This document shows, piece after piece, positions 8,830-18,287 of a stretch of 64,000 bases of DNA (the first letter of the stretch is position 1; each line of letters starts with the position of its first letter). The stretch comes from Peptoniphilus catoniae (GTDB lineage: Bacteria; Bacillota; Clostridia; Tissierellales; Peptoniphilaceae): the NCBI RefSeq assembly GCF_901447155.2, contig NZ_LR588413.1, positions 420,648 to 484,647 on the forward strand, in the 5' to 3' direction. Both the position numbers and the translations under genes were made by a program. The notes beneath the pieces are model-generated. The model had not been told where the DNA came from. It saw only the letters and a program-made list of their open reading frames with translations, and searched no databases.

Positions 8830-10335
8830 CTATTGTAAGTTTTCTCCAAGCTGTTTTATTGTTATTCTCTTACAAATTGTAATTATAATAAACAAAACTA
8901 CAATTCCAACAGGTAAGACTAAATAGTCGTTTCCTATAAATCCTGCAACTAGAAATCCTACTATTGATGATGTGGCACAAATCACTGCGTAAGGTATCTG
9001 ACTGGATACGTGCATAATATGATCTGAACCTGCTCCAGCAGATGAAAGTATAGTAGTATCTGATATAGGTGAGCAGTGATCTCCAAAAACAGAACCCGAA
9101 AAAATCGCAGCAAGAATTATTTCCAAGTAGCCCATTTGATTTGTGTGTACCAAAATAGGAACCATAATAGGTACTAAAATACCGAAGGTGCCCCAGGCTG
9201 TTCCTGTAGAAAAGGATAGAAAACAAGCTATAACAAATATTATTGCCGGAAGAATAGCCATAGGCATAGTTGATTCTTGAATAACTCCTGCTATATAACC
9301 ACCTGTATTAAGATAAGCATCACTTGTTATTCCTCCAATGGTCCATGCAAGGGTAAGTATTACTATTGCTGAAACCATTGACTTGATTCCATTAGTAAAT
9401 CCATTCATAAAATCTCTAAAGCTTACAAGCTTTCTAGGTATATACATAATAAAGGCAATTACAAGAGCTGCTACTGATCCTATTACCAAGGAAAGATTTA
9501 CATTGGCATCCCCAAAGGCTGCTGCCATTTCAGCATCTCCACTGAAATATCCACCGGTTCTAAGCATCATAAGTATAGTTACTGATATTAAAACTACTAT
9601 AGGTACTACAAGATCCGCTACCTTAGCATTGTCTGAATGAACATAACCTACATCTTCAGCTGTTTCAAGCTTTGATGTATCATTTCTTTCATACTTTTCC
9701 ATAGAGAAAAGTTCAGTTTTTGAAATTGAAAAGTATATTATAGTTATAATTGTAAGTATAGCATAGGCATTAAGAGGTATAGTTCCCAAAAATGCGTGCA
9801 TAGGTTTTTCTACACCTGTATCTCCTATTATTGCAATAACAGAAGCTGCCCAACTTGATACAGGAGCAAGGATACATACAGGTGCTGCCGTGGAGTCTAT
9901 AATGTGTGCAAGCTTTGCCCTTGATATCTTGTTTTCATCTGTAATAGGCCTCATTACGGCTCCAACTGTCAAGCAATTAAAATAGTCATCTATAAAAATT
10001 AAAATTCCCAAAGCAGCAGTCGCAAGCTTTGCAGCCGGCTTACTTTTTATCTTTTTGCTTGCCCATTGCCCATAGGCAAAGGAACCTCCAGCCATATTCA
10101 TTACCATTACAAGAGCTCCTAAAAGCCCAAGAAACATAAGCATTAACGAATTGTCTCCAAGTTTAGTTCCCATAAGGTCAAAAACCGCTTCAACAGCAAC
10201 AAGAATATCTCCTCCGGTAAAAATTAAACCTCCGGCTAAAATGCCGAACATTAAGGAAGTAATTACTTCCTTAGTTATAAGGGAAAGCACAATTGCAACT
10301 ATTGGAGGAACTATTGATAAAATTCCAAAATTCAT
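8830..10335 (-). CDS. Na+/H+ antiporter, NhaC family
   Basis: Integral membrane transporter of 501 residues with about eleven to twelve hydrophobic segments, matching NhaC-type antiporters and related organic-ion exchangers. Typical stretches are FIDDYFNCLTVGAVMRPITDE, STAAPVCILAPVSSWAA, the SFSTGTAWGTFGILVPIMVPI loop, and SGSVFGDHCSPISDTTILSSAGAGSDH. The last is the hallmark Asp/His-containing site of the family. The probable role is Na+ or organic cation export against H+ at the plasma membrane; members of this family also exchange malate/lactate or tyrosine, so substrate is uncertain. It has its own promoter, leader hairpin and terminator, so it is a monocistronic unit. Confidence 0.88.
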   Translation of the reverse strand: MNFGILSIVPPIVAIVLSLITKEVITSLMFGILAGGLIFTGGDILVAVEAVFDLMGTKLGDNSLMLMFLGLLGALVMVMNMAGGSFAYGQWASKKIKSKPAAKLATAALGILIFIDDYFNCLTVGAVMRPITDENKISRAKLAHIIDSTAAPVCILAPVSSWAASVIAIIGDTGVEKPMHAFLGTIPLNAYAILTIITIIYFSISKTELFSMEKYERNDTSKLETAEDVGYVHSDNAKVADLVVPIVVLISVTILMMLRTGGYFSGDAEMAAAFGDANVNLSLVIGSVAALVIAFIMYIPRKLVSFRDFMNGFTNGIKSMVSAIVILTLAWTIGGITSDAYLNTGGYIAGVIQESTMPMAILPAIIFVIACFLSFSTGTAWGTFGILVPIMVPILVHTNQMGYLEIILAAIFSGSVFGDHCSPISDTTILSSAGAGSDHIMHVSSQIPYAVICATSSIVGFLVAGFIGNDYLVLPVGIVVLFIIITICKRITIKQLGENLQ

Positions 10336-10355
10336 ATTACCACCTTTTAATCTCT

Positions 10356-10376
10356 ATTAGATAGCTGGCTACCTAA
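10356..10376 (-). promoter_or_regulatory. Inverted repeat in the 5' UTR of the NhaC gene
   Basis: ATTAG.TAGC and GCTA.CTAAT form an almost perfect dyad of about 21 bases between the putative transcription start and the start codon. It could be an operator or a 5'-UTR hairpin; the sequence alone does not decide. Confidence 0.4.
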
Positions 10377-10391
10377 TGTATTTTAAAACAT

Positions 10392-10420
10392 AGTATAATA
10401 CAAATCAGTCCATATGTTAA
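10392..10420 (-). promoter_or_regulatory. Promoter of the NhaC antiporter gene
   Basis: TTAACA -35 (10415-10420), exactly 17 bp, TATACT -10 (10392-10397) on the minus strand, predicting a start near 10385 just before the dyad at 10356-10376. Confidence 0.6.
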
Positions 10421-10424
10421 GTGT

Positions 10425-11099
10425 TTATTGCTTTAAAGTTCTTAAAATTAATTTTTTATTTTCATCAATCCTTCTACTTTCAAGAGCCTTTTGTATAGAT
10501 TTGTTGTGAAGATCCTTATCTAGGGTCTTTTTTCTTAAAAACTCCTCTGCAAAATCATAATGGTATATAAGTACATAGCTCATATACCAGGCTATTGCCA
10601 TGTTTACGTAATAAGCATCAGACTTTATAGAAACTACCTTGTAAAAAGACTCCTCTGTAAATTCTTCCTTAACAAAAAACTCCAAAAAAGAAACTATAGC
10701 GAATCTTTTTACGAAGTCATCTTCTCTATCTATTAAATCCATAAGGTAGTTGTAAGCTCTTTTTCTATTTTTCTTAAAGGCGAGGGGAGATAAAAGATCG
10801 CAAGTTGACCAGTTGTCTATATAGGGCAAAAACCTTTCAAGGTCTTCCTTAAAAAGATCAAAATCTTTTTCCGCACCTATAATATATCCGTGAAGATTGT
10901 TTTCTTCAAAGTACTTATGAGGAAGATCTTTTATAAAGTCCCTAGGATTTTCAAGGTCCTTGGCAAGCTTTCTAAGTATAGGCATCCTTACTCCTATTAT
11001 AGTTTCAGGATCAATATTAGGTACAAGCTTTTCTGTAAAGCTTTTATATTTAAGGTCCCTGTTCTCAAAGAGAAATTTTCTTATATCCTCAGTCTTCAT
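10425..11099 (-). CDS. DNA alkylation repair protein, AlkD-like HEAT-repeat glycosylase
   Basis: A 224-residue all-helical protein of the AlkC/AlkD family, which flips and excises bulky or positively charged alkylated bases using stacked HEAT-like repeats that grip DNA. Recognisable stretches are IIGVRMPILRKLAKDL near residues 35-50, the FLPYIDNWSTCDLLSP segment with the Asp-Trp pattern of the active-site cleft, and FAIVSFLEFFVKEEF. Catalytic residues were not individually checked. Its start overlaps the end of herA by 11 bases, so it is translationally coupled to a recombination-repair pair. That context supports a genome-maintenance role. Confidence 0.85.
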   Translation of the reverse strand: MKTEDIRKFLFENRDLKYKSFTEKLVPNIDPETIIGVRMPILRKLAKDLENPRDFIKDLPHKYFEENNLHGYIIGAEKDFDLFKEDLERFLPYIDNWSTCDLLSPLAFKKNRKRAYNYLMDLIDREDDFVKRFAIVSFLEFFVKEEFTEESFYKVVSIKSDAYYVNMAIAWYMSYVLIYHYDFAEEFLRKKTLDKDLHNKSIQKALESRRIDENKKLILRTLKQ

Positions 11100-12939
11100 C
11101 TTGCTCCCTCAATTTGTAGGTATCTCCTAAAAATGTACTTTCCTTCACAAGGATTCCGGCCTTTAACAATTCTTCAAATTTTAACTCTATTTGATCTATA
11201 GAATAGTTTTTTTGAAATCTTTTACTTATTTCCCTGGACAGATTTAAATAGTCTGTGGAAGTATTTAGAGGTAAAGAGTCCTTAATATAAGTTAAAAATT
11301 CTTCATTTTCCCTATATTTTACCTCTTTAAGTTCATCAAAGGGGTTTTCCTTGTGGGGAGATTTGGTATGGGCCGCTCTTATTCTTACATAGGAGGTCCT
11401 GCCCAGTCTTGCAGATGATATAAATACATCTCCTGTAGAAAGATAGGGTAGCCTTTTGGCCTCGTCAGGTGTAATGTCCGTTTCTTCTTTTATTGTATCT
11501 ATATCCGATGCCCTTACAGTTCTGAAAATAAATTTGCTGTTTAACTGAGCCGTCGTTGTTTCATCAAGAAGGGTGGGTCTTTGAGTCGCAAGGATTAAAA
11601 AAACTCCGTACTTTCTTCCTTCTTGGGCAATTTCTCTTATTATGGACTTGGAAGGTGTTTCATAACCCTTAGGTGCAAAGTTGTGGGCTTCATCAGTTAC
11701 TATTACAAAGGGTGGGAAAAACTCTCCTTCTACATCTCCTATCATTTTGGATTCTCTATACTGTCTTCTTTTAGAATATAGCTTGCTTAAAAGATAGGTG
11801 GAAAAAACTTGTATCATTCTCGTTGATCCCTGAATTACAATTAGCTTTCCCGCTCTTAGCCCATCTACAATGGAACTTATGTCCTTACCGAAAATCCCTT
11901 CTCCGAAAAGTCTTCTAAGTCTCCAGAAGACTCCCCTTACTGATGCGTTGGGGCAAGATTTGTCGTATTTTTCATAAATTTTCTTTCTTTCAATCCATTG
12001 ATTTTTTTCTTCATTTTCTGAATATAAAATCTTTTCATCAATTTTGTCTATTCCACCCAGGTCCTGTGCTTGTAAAAGACCTTCAAGCTTTTGATCAAAC
12101 ATAAAATAACTCATATTTGTGTCAAACATTATGCTAATTACATTTACCATGGACTCAGTTAAGGGCGATGATGTATTTAAAAGTTTAATAAGATCATTTC
12201 TATTAAGATCTTCAAATCTTATGCCTATTTCCTTACCTATTTGAAGCTCCATACTCATTTCTGAATATTCCCTTGCAAAATTTGAGTCGGACTTATCCTT
12301 AAAGCTCATTTCATAGTGGGGGTCCATTACAACTGTAGGTATGTTTTTTTCCATTAGCTCTTCTAAAATTACTCTTAAGCCGAAACTTTTACCTGAACCT
12401 GATCCACCGAAAACTCCTATATGAGGGTACTGGTGCATGGACTTATAATCAAATACAAAGGGTACATCATCCTGCTTAAGGTATTTGTCATCTTCATATA
12501 TATCTAAAAGATTTTTGTAATTATCAGCCATATCTCCTGTAAGGGAATCGGTATTTCTAATTACTCCAAGTACCAAACCATCCTCCGGCTCTATAGGCAA
12601 TATAAGTTTTTTTACTTCACTAAACTTAGGTATTCTTATATCCGACCCTGTAATTACAGGATATTGAGCTTCTTTTAACAGCCTGAGCTTGCCTATATAA
12701 ATAGTTTCCTCATTTATGTCATAGCCCATAGCTCTTAGGGACTCAAGAACTGAAGAGTCTACAAAATCTCCTCCTACACTTAAGGGAATAAATCTGTTAA
12801 AGGTTCTTGCCTCAACAATTTCTCCGGGCAAGTCTCCCTGAACTTTGTCTTCAACTATTAAAAATTCATTTATTCTGAAGTTCCTACTTCTGGAGCCTAT
12901 ATAAACTTCTTGAGGGGTGGTTATTCCAACTACTTTCAT
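11089..12939 (-). CDS. herA: HerA-like hexameric DNA translocase/helicase (DUF87)
   Basis: FtsK/HerA-superfamily ATPase of 616 residues. The N-terminal 120 residues form a beta-rich HAS-barrel-like part (QGDLPGEIVEARTF). The ATPase core has Walker A GGSGSGKS (about 178-185), Walker B FVIVTDEAHN (about 411-420), and a downstream ATQRPTLLDETTTAQLNSKFIFR motif with the sensor and arginine-finger region. HerA pumps DNA and pairs with NurA nuclease; in archaea the complex resects double-strand breaks, and in some bacteria HerA partners with nucleases in phage defence. Here nurA ends one base before herA begins and alkD overlaps its end, so the three are clearly one operon. Confidence 0.9.
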   Translation of the reverse strand: MKVVGITTPQEVYIGSRSRNFRINEFLIVEDKVQGDLPGEIVEARTFNRFIPLSVGGDFVDSSVLESLRAMGYDINEETIYIGKLRLLKEAQYPVITGSDIRIPKFSEVKKLILPIEPEDGLVLGVIRNTDSLTGDMADNYKNLLDIYEDDKYLKQDDVPFVFDYKSMHQYPHIGVFGGSGSGKSFGLRVILEELMEKNIPTVVMDPHYEMSFKDKSDSNFAREYSEMSMELQIGKEIGIRFEDLNRNDLIKLLNTSSPLTESMVNVISIMFDTNMSYFMFDQKLEGLLQAQDLGGIDKIDEKILYSENEEKNQWIERKKIYEKYDKSCPNASVRGVFWRLRRLFGEGIFGKDISSIVDGLRAGKLIVIQGSTRMIQVFSTYLLSKLYSKRRQYRESKMIGDVEGEFFPPFVIVTDEAHNFAPKGYETPSKSIIREIAQEGRKYGVFLILATQRPTLLDETTTAQLNSKFIFRTVRASDIDTIKEETDITPDEAKRLPYLSTGDVFISSARLGRTSYVRIRAAHTKSPHKENPFDELKEVKYRENEEFLTYIKDSLPLNTSTDYLNLSREISKRFQKNYSIDQIELKFEELLKAGILVKESTFLGDTYKLREQDED

Positions 12940-12940
12940 C

Positions 12941-13876
12941 TTATCTCCTGTCCCTTTCAGTTATAAAAAATCTTTCATAAATATCTCTGTCTAAATATTC
13001 TTCCAACATGGACTTAATTAAAAGGTCCGTTATTTTTACCTCTTTATCCACTATATCAAGCCATAAAGGTACTCCCCTTGAGTTGTAGGGGGTTAGGGTA
13101 TAAACAAGCTCAGCTGCATCTTTAATATAGGACCTTTGAGATGCAAGTATATCTATACCTATTGCCAGTGCAGAGTTTGATGCCCTTAAAAAGCCTGACA
13201 CAAGTTCCTTATCATTTTCCTTGAACTTTTTGTTAAGCTCGTCATAAATCTCTACAAAATCTCCCATATTTAACTTGCCGTAAAGAAGCTCTCTGTCAAA
13301 AATAGATGTATCTTCTCCAAGGGCCCTTGAAATTACATTTGTTTTTAATTCCTTAAGAACTCCTATTAAAATTACTCCATTTTCCTCGCAAGTGTCTATA
13401 AGCTCCAAGTACCTGTCCTTGTCATTTATCTTATATCTAATAAGACCCCCGTCCATCATAAGGATTCCGGGCTTATGTTTTTTTACCGACTCTATTGCAG
13501 CATCAAGTTCAATTTGTGCAAGGAGCTTTTCCCTTTTGGAGCCTTCATTCTCCTCATCTGCATCAATTAAGGGAGTGTAGCATTCATTAAGGTAAAGATC
13601 TTCTCCCCTTGTCGGCTTAGCTAAGGCCTGATAAATTTCAACATAGTGAGGAAAATCTCCCCCTACTCTGTTGACAGAGCCGTCCACCCCAACTACAGGG
13701 CCAAGATTTTTAAGCTCTTCCGCCTCTAATTTTTTCAAGGTTGAAAATTTGCCTATTTTATTTAAAATATTTTCTCTGAAATTATCTTTATCCATGGAGA
13801 AAAAATTATTGTACTTGCTTTTTAGTTTAGAATTTAATTGCCTTATTTCATTCTCCATAACATTAAGGTTGTTCAT
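12941..13876 (-). CDS. nurA: NurA-domain nuclease
   Basis: A 311-residue NurA-type nuclease. The family fold is RNase H-like with two metal-binding aspartates; here GVDGS (Asp65) and LMMDGGL (Asp142) match these two sites. A C-terminal YNSRGVPLWLDIV stretch fits the last conserved region. NurA degrades DNA ends when driven by HerA. The gene lies directly upstream of herA (one-base gap) and its start overlaps rsmI by 14 bases. The pair is best known from archaea and thermophilic bacteria, though it is also found in some Clostridia-like lineages. The assignment rests on the two motifs plus adjacency to herA. Confidence 0.85.
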   Translation of the reverse strand: MNNLNVMENEIRQLNSKLKSKYNNFFSMDKDNFRENILNKIGKFSTLKKLEAEELKNLGPVVGVDGSVNRVGGDFPHYVEIYQALAKPTRGEDLYLNECYTPLIDADEENEGSKREKLLAQIELDAAIESVKKHKPGILMMDGGLIRYKINDKDRYLELIDTCEENGVILIGVLKELKTNVISRALGEDTSIFDRELLYGKLNMGDFVEIYDELNKKFKENDKELVSGFLRASNSALAIGIDILASQRSYIKDAAELVYTLTPYNSRGVPLWLDIVDKEVKITDLLIKSMLEEYLDRDIYERFFITERDRR

Positions 13877-14672
13877 TATCCACCTCTAAGCTTATTTTAT
13901 AAAGCTCATTTTTAGAAACTTTATATTCCTTGGCAAGCTCCTTTACTGCTTGAGATTTTTTTATACCTAAGTCCAGCTTTTCTCTTAAAAGCTCTTCTAA
14001 ATCAAGAACTTCCTCCTGACTGTTGCCTTCAACTACTATTACAAACTCTCCCTTTAAGGTAAGATCCATATCTAAAAGATCTTTTAAGTTACCTCTTAGA
14101 GTTTCCTCAAAAAGCTTTGTAATCTCTCTTGATATTGAGGCTGATCTGTTTCCCAAAACTTCATAAATGTCAATTAAGCTATCCTTTAATCTGTGGGGTG
14201 CCTCATAAAAAATCAAGGTATATTTTATATTCTTAAGACCCTCCAATTCCTTTTTTCTGGCTGAGGACTTAGCCTTTAAAAATCCGTAAAAAAGAAAATG
14301 TTCACTACTAAGCCCTGAAAGGACCAAACCGGTTAAAGCAGCATTTGCTCCCGGCACAACTCTAAAGTCTATTTTTTCATTAATAAGTCTCTTAACTAAA
14401 ACCTCCCCGGGATCGCTTATACCCGGAAGTCCGGCATCTGTTATAAGTGCTATATCTTTTTCTCTTGAAAGCTCTATAAGCTCTTCAGCCTTTGAAGATT
14501 CATTAAACTTGTGATAGGAAATAAGAGGTTTTTTTATATTATATTCATTTAAAAGCTTTAAGCTTGTCCTTGTGTCCTCACAGGCTATAAGGTCAACGGA
14601 TCTTAATATCTCTAAAGTTCTTATACCTATATCCTTTAAATTGCCTATAGGTGTGGCACAAAAATAAATCAT
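13863..14672 (-). CDS. rsmI: 16S rRNA (cytidine1402-2'-O)-methyltransferase RsmI
   Basis: SAM-dependent enzyme that 2'-O-methylates C1402 in the ribosomal P site. The length of 269 residues is normal. The tetrapyrrole-methylase fold is recognisable from the N-terminal ATPIGNLKDIGIRTLEIL, CEDTRTSLKLLNEYNI, ALITDAGLPGISDPGE, VVPGANAALTGLVLSGL and FYEAPHRLKDSL. The gene overlaps trmN6-like upstream by 4 bases and nurA downstream by 14 bases. The link to the methyltransferase is the usual Firmicute arrangement (yabB-yabC region); the link to nurA-herA is less common. Confidence 0.96.
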   Translation of the reverse strand: MIYFCATPIGNLKDIGIRTLEILRSVDLIACEDTRTSLKLLNEYNIKKPLISYHKFNESSKAEELIELSREKDIALITDAGLPGISDPGEVLVKRLINEKIDFRVVPGANAALTGLVLSGLSSEHFLFYGFLKAKSSARKKELEGLKNIKYTLIFYEAPHRLKDSLIDIYEVLGNRSASISREITKLFEETLRGNLKDLLDMDLTLKGEFVIVVEGNSQEEVLDLEELLREKLDLGIKKSQAVKELAKEYKVSKNELYKISLEVDNEQP

Positions 14673-15361
14673 ACTTCTTCATATACCTTTCTAAGATCCT
14701 CGCCTATAAGGTCCTTATCCTTAAGAATAAAATCCCTTTCAAAAAAATATCCCCTTTTGGCAAACTTTACAGCCTCAATTAAAATTAATTTAGGTGGAGA
14801 GTAAGGATCCTTTCTTATAAATCTAAGCCTTTTAGGCTCTATTCTTTGGCTAATTAACATTTCAAATACATCTATCATTCTCGTGGCAGGTAAAACACAA
14901 TAGAACCTTCCCAAATCATTTAGCAAATATCCGGAAGCTTCTATAAAGTCGTTAAGTCTGTCACTATATCTTGCCTTATCAATGGACTCACCCTTTGACC
15001 TTAGTCCCTTGTTATAGTAGGGCGGATTGACAACTACCGTATCTATAGAGCTTTTCTCCAAGATTTTATCTATATCTTTTATATCAGAAAAGTAATTTTT
15101 AATCTTGCCCTCCAGTCCGTTAAAGGCTACAGACTTATCTAAAAGCTCTATAGCCTCTTTATTAAGGTCTATATTAATAAAGCTATTAACCTTATCAATA
15201 AGCCTTAAAGATAAAATTCCCGTTCCGCAACCAAGGTCCACACAATTACCCCTAGGCCTTGCAAAGGAAGAAAGAATTAAAGAATCCGTGGTATATTTAA
15301 AATGCTTGTCATCTTGATATATTTTATATTTTTTTGCAGGTACATCATCTATTTTTATCAT
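14669..15361 (-). CDS. tRNA1(Val) A37 N6-methyltransferase-like (TrmN6/YabB)
   Basis: Class I SAM methyltransferase of 230 residues. Motif I is VDLGCGTGILSLRL near residues 37-50 and motif IV is VVNPPYY, diagnostic of N6-adenine or N-amino methyltransferases. The closest family is TrmN6/YabB, which modifies A37 of a valine tRNA. It is the first gene of the trmN6-rsmI-nurA-herA-alkD run and overlaps rsmI by 4 bases (ATGA type), indicating translational coupling. The tRNA target here is inferred, not shown. Confidence 0.85.
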   Translation of the reverse strand: MIKIDDVPAKKYKIYQDDKHFKYTTDSLILSSFARPRGNCVDLGCGTGILSLRLIDKVNSFINIDLNKEAIELLDKSVAFNGLEGKIKNYFSDIKDIDKILEKSSIDTVVVNPPYYNKGLRSKGESIDKARYSDRLNDFIEASGYLLNDLGRFYCVLPATRMIDVFEMLISQRIEPKRLRFIRKDPYSPPKLILIEAVKFAKRGYFFERDFILKDKDLIGEDLRKVYEEV

Positions 15362-15407
15362 AAGTACATTATATCATCTCATTGATTAGAATAAAGTTAT
15401 ATAAAAA

Positions 15408-15438
15408 TACCCTCCCGGAGTCTACTACCGAGAGGGTA
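15408..15438 (-). terminator. Terminator after the Ca2+-ATPase gene
   Basis: Stem TACCCTC/GAGGGTA enclosing a CCGG/CCGA-like inner part, followed on the minus strand by TTTTTATA; it lies 13 bases past the ATPase stop codon. Confidence 0.8.
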
Positions 15439-15451
15439 AAATATAATAGTT

Positions 15452-18175
15452 TTAATTTTTGCCTTTAGTTTCTGCCTTCTTTAAATGATTAAATCTTACA
15501 ACCTTTTGAATTTCACCTATAACTAAAGGTATAAAGGCTGCAACAACAACTATTATCCAGTCTATTACCTTAAGGTCAGTTAAATGGAAAAGATCTTCCA
15601 AAAACGGCACATACATTACAACTGCCATTAGGAAAAATGAAAAAGCCGTAGCCTGAACCAATCTCTTGTTGGAGAAAGGTCCGATTTCCCATAGAGTATG
15701 AGTCATGCTTCTTGAACTGTATGATCTTAAAAGCTCTGCAAGAATCAGGGTTGAAAACGCCATAGTCCTTGCATAAACTATGCCTTCCGCATGTCTTCCC
15801 AGGTCATTAAGAGAGTAGATATAAACTCCCAAGGTTGCAGCAGTAATTGCTAGTGATTGAATAATAAGAGTAATGGTAAGATCCCTATCTATTATTCCCT
15901 CATTAGGATCTCTTGGAGGCTCTTTCATTACATCAGCATCGCCTCTTTCAACACCCAACGCTAAAGCCGGAAAGGCATCTGTTACAAGGTTAAGCCATAA
16001 AAGCTGAATAGGCAAAAAGGGTGAAGGAAGGTTAAATATTATAGATAGGAAAATTACAAGTATCTCTCCTATATTACAGCTTAGCAAAAAGGCAACGAAT
16101 TTCTTAATGTTTTCGTAAATTATTCTTCCCTCTTCAACTGCATTTACTATTGTTGCAAAGTTGTCATCAGTAAGTATTACCTCTGCAGTGTTTTTAGATA
16201 CATCTGTTCCTGTAATACCCATTGCTATACCTATATCAGCCTTTTTAATGGCAGGAGCATCGTTTACTCCGTCTCCTGTCATGGCTGCTATTTCTCCATT
16301 TTCCTTTAAAGCAGTTACTATTTGAACCTTGTTTTCAGGAGAAACTCTGGCAAATACCCTAGTCTTTTTTACAATCTCCCTAATTTCTTCAGGGCTCTTA
16401 TCATTTAATTCACTACCTATTATAGCTTCTTCTCCTTCTGAAAGAATGCCCAGGTCTTTAGCTATGGCCTTTGCAGTTTCAAGAAAGTCCCCTGTTATCA
16501 TTACAGGTACTATGCCTGCCTCTTTACACTCCTTAATAGCCGCCTTAACCTCTTCTCTAGGCGGGTCAATCATACCTGTTATGCCGACAAAAATCATATC
16601 ATTTTCTATCTTCTCAGAGCTTCTGTCCTCAGGTAGAGAATCATGAATATCATAGGCATAGGCAAGTCCTCTTAGGGCAAGTCTTGCAAATTCCGAATTC
16701 TTATCTAAAATTTCCTTTCTTAAATCTTCAGTTAGATTTTTTATTTCTCCATTAATTAATATTCTGTTACACTTGGATAAAACTATATCAGGTGCCCCTT
16801 TAGTAAAACTTACAATTTTATCCTTCAGATAATTTTCATGGAAGGTTGTCATCATCTTTCTGTCTGAATCAAAGGGTATTTCTTCAATTCTTTTATGATT
16901 TTTATTAAGGTCTTCCTTAGCCATATTATACTTTTCGCTAAGAACTACCAAGGCCCCCTCAGTAGGGTCCCCTATTATTTTATATCCTTCAGCTTCTTTT
17001 TTTAATTGTGAGTCGTTGGTTAAGGCTCCTATGGCAAGCATGGTTCTAAGAGAAGGAAAGTCCTCTTCCCTAACCTCTTCACCATTATATTTAAAATCTC
17101 CCTTAGGTTCGTAACCGGTCCCCTCTACATCTATTACCTTATCGTCTACAAAAATCTTTGTAACGGTCATTTGATTTTGAGTAAGAGTACCTGTTTTATC
17201 TGAACAAATATAGGTAGTTGTGCCTAGAGTTTCCACTGCCAAAAGCTTCTTTACTATTGCATTTCTTTCTGCCATGTTGCCCATACCTATAGACAAAACT
17301 ATAGTAACAATTGCCGGAAGTCCTTCAGGTATTGCAGCAACTGCAAGGGAAACTGAAGTCATAAACATATTTAATATTTCATGACCGTAAAGCAAGCCTA
17401 CAAGGAAAATAACTGCACAAATCACAACTGTTAAAATTCCAAGAATTTTGGAAAGCTTTGCAAGTCTCTTTTGAAGTGGCGTCTCCTCATCTTCCATGGT
17501 GCTTATTGATGTAGCTATTTTTCCAATCTCTGTTTTAAGTCCCGTATCGGTAACTATACCCTTGCCTCTACCATAGGTTACAATTGAAGCGCTGTAGGCA
17601 TAGTTTTCTCTATCTCCCAAGGAAACATCGGAATCGAAATTTTTTTGTGCATCCTTTTCAACTGCTACTGACTCTCCCGTTAATGAAGACTCGTCAATTT
17701 TTAAATTTGAACTTTCAAAAAGTCTCATGTCTGCCGGAACTATATCCCCTGTTTCAAGGACTACCAAGTCCCCAGGCACCAACTTTGAGCTTTCAATTTC
17801 CAATGTGGAGCCCTGACGAATTACCTTAACTGTGGGAGAACTCATTTTTTTAAGAGCGGCTATGGCCTCCTCAGCTCTGCCCTCCTGTACTATTGAAATA
17901 ATGGTATTTACAACTACTATTGCCAAAATTACAATTGTGTCTACAGGAGATCCCATAAATCCCGAAATAGCCGCAGCTATTAGAAGGATAATAATCATAG
18001 GGTCAAGAAGTTGTTCCAAAATCTTTTTTATAAAAGGTTTTCCCGCTTCCTCCTGCAATTCATTAGGTCCGTACTTCTCCAACCTATTATTTACTTCGTC
18101 TTCAGATAAACCTTCTGTAAGATTAGCAGAAAGCTTGTCTTTTAATTCCTCAACAGATAATTTATACCATTCCAA
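15452..18175 (-). CDS. Calcium-transporting P-type ATPase (PacL/YloB-like)
   Basis: P2A-type ATPase of 907 residues that pumps Ca2+ out of the cell. It has the N-terminal cation-ATPase domain, the actuator motif TGES (166-169), the membrane Ca2+-site motif PEGLP (283-287), the phosphorylation site DKTGTLT (Asp326), nucleotide-domain KGAP, the hinge TGDGVNDAPA, and six C-terminal helices with NLVTDAFPALALGVE. These distinguish it from K+- or heavy-metal pumps. Transport specificity for Ca2+ (versus Mn2+) is by family resemblance. It is monocistronic with its own terminator. Confidence 0.93.
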   Translation of the reverse strand: MEWYKLSVEELKDKLSANLTEGLSEDEVNNRLEKYGPNELQEEAGKPFIKKILEQLLDPMIIILLIAAAISGFMGSPVDTIVILAIVVVNTIISIVQEGRAEEAIAALKKMSSPTVKVIRQGSTLEIESSKLVPGDLVVLETGDIVPADMRLFESSNLKIDESSLTGESVAVEKDAQKNFDSDVSLGDRENYAYSASIVTYGRGKGIVTDTGLKTEIGKIATSISTMEDEETPLQKRLAKLSKILGILTVVICAVIFLVGLLYGHEILNMFMTSVSLAVAAIPEGLPAIVTIVLSIGMGNMAERNAIVKKLLAVETLGTTTYICSDKTGTLTQNQMTVTKIFVDDKVIDVEGTGYEPKGDFKYNGEEVREEDFPSLRTMLAIGALTNDSQLKKEAEGYKIIGDPTEGALVVLSEKYNMAKEDLNKNHKRIEEIPFDSDRKMMTTFHENYLKDKIVSFTKGAPDIVLSKCNRILINGEIKNLTEDLRKEILDKNSEFARLALRGLAYAYDIHDSLPEDRSSEKIENDMIFVGITGMIDPPREEVKAAIKECKEAGIVPVMITGDFLETAKAIAKDLGILSEGEEAIIGSELNDKSPEEIREIVKKTRVFARVSPENKVQIVTALKENGEIAAMTGDGVNDAPAIKKADIGIAMGITGTDVSKNTAEVILTDDNFATIVNAVEEGRIIYENIKKFVAFLLSCNIGEILVIFLSIIFNLPSPFLPIQLLWLNLVTDAFPALALGVERGDADVMKEPPRDPNEGIIDRDLTITLIIQSLAITAATLGVYIYSLNDLGRHAEGIVYARTMAFSTLILAELLRSYSSRSMTHTLWEIGPFSNKRLVQATAFSFFLMAVVMYVPFLEDLFHLTDLKVIDWIIVVVAAFIPLVIGEIQKVVRFNHLKKAETKGKN

Positions 18176-18191
18176 ATAGGTCCCTCCCCTT

Positions 18192-18221
18192 AAAAAAAGA
18201 TCTTGCCCTCAGACAAGATCT
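18192..18221 (-). terminator. Terminator after the DUF4153 gene
   Basis: GATCTTG (18199-18205) pairs with CAAGATC (18214-18220) and is followed on the minus strand by seven T. Confidence 0.85.
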
Positions 18222-18287
18222 TCATTGAGCATAATAATTATTAATTTAAGTCTATCAAATAAATAATTATTCTGTCAATATTTATAC

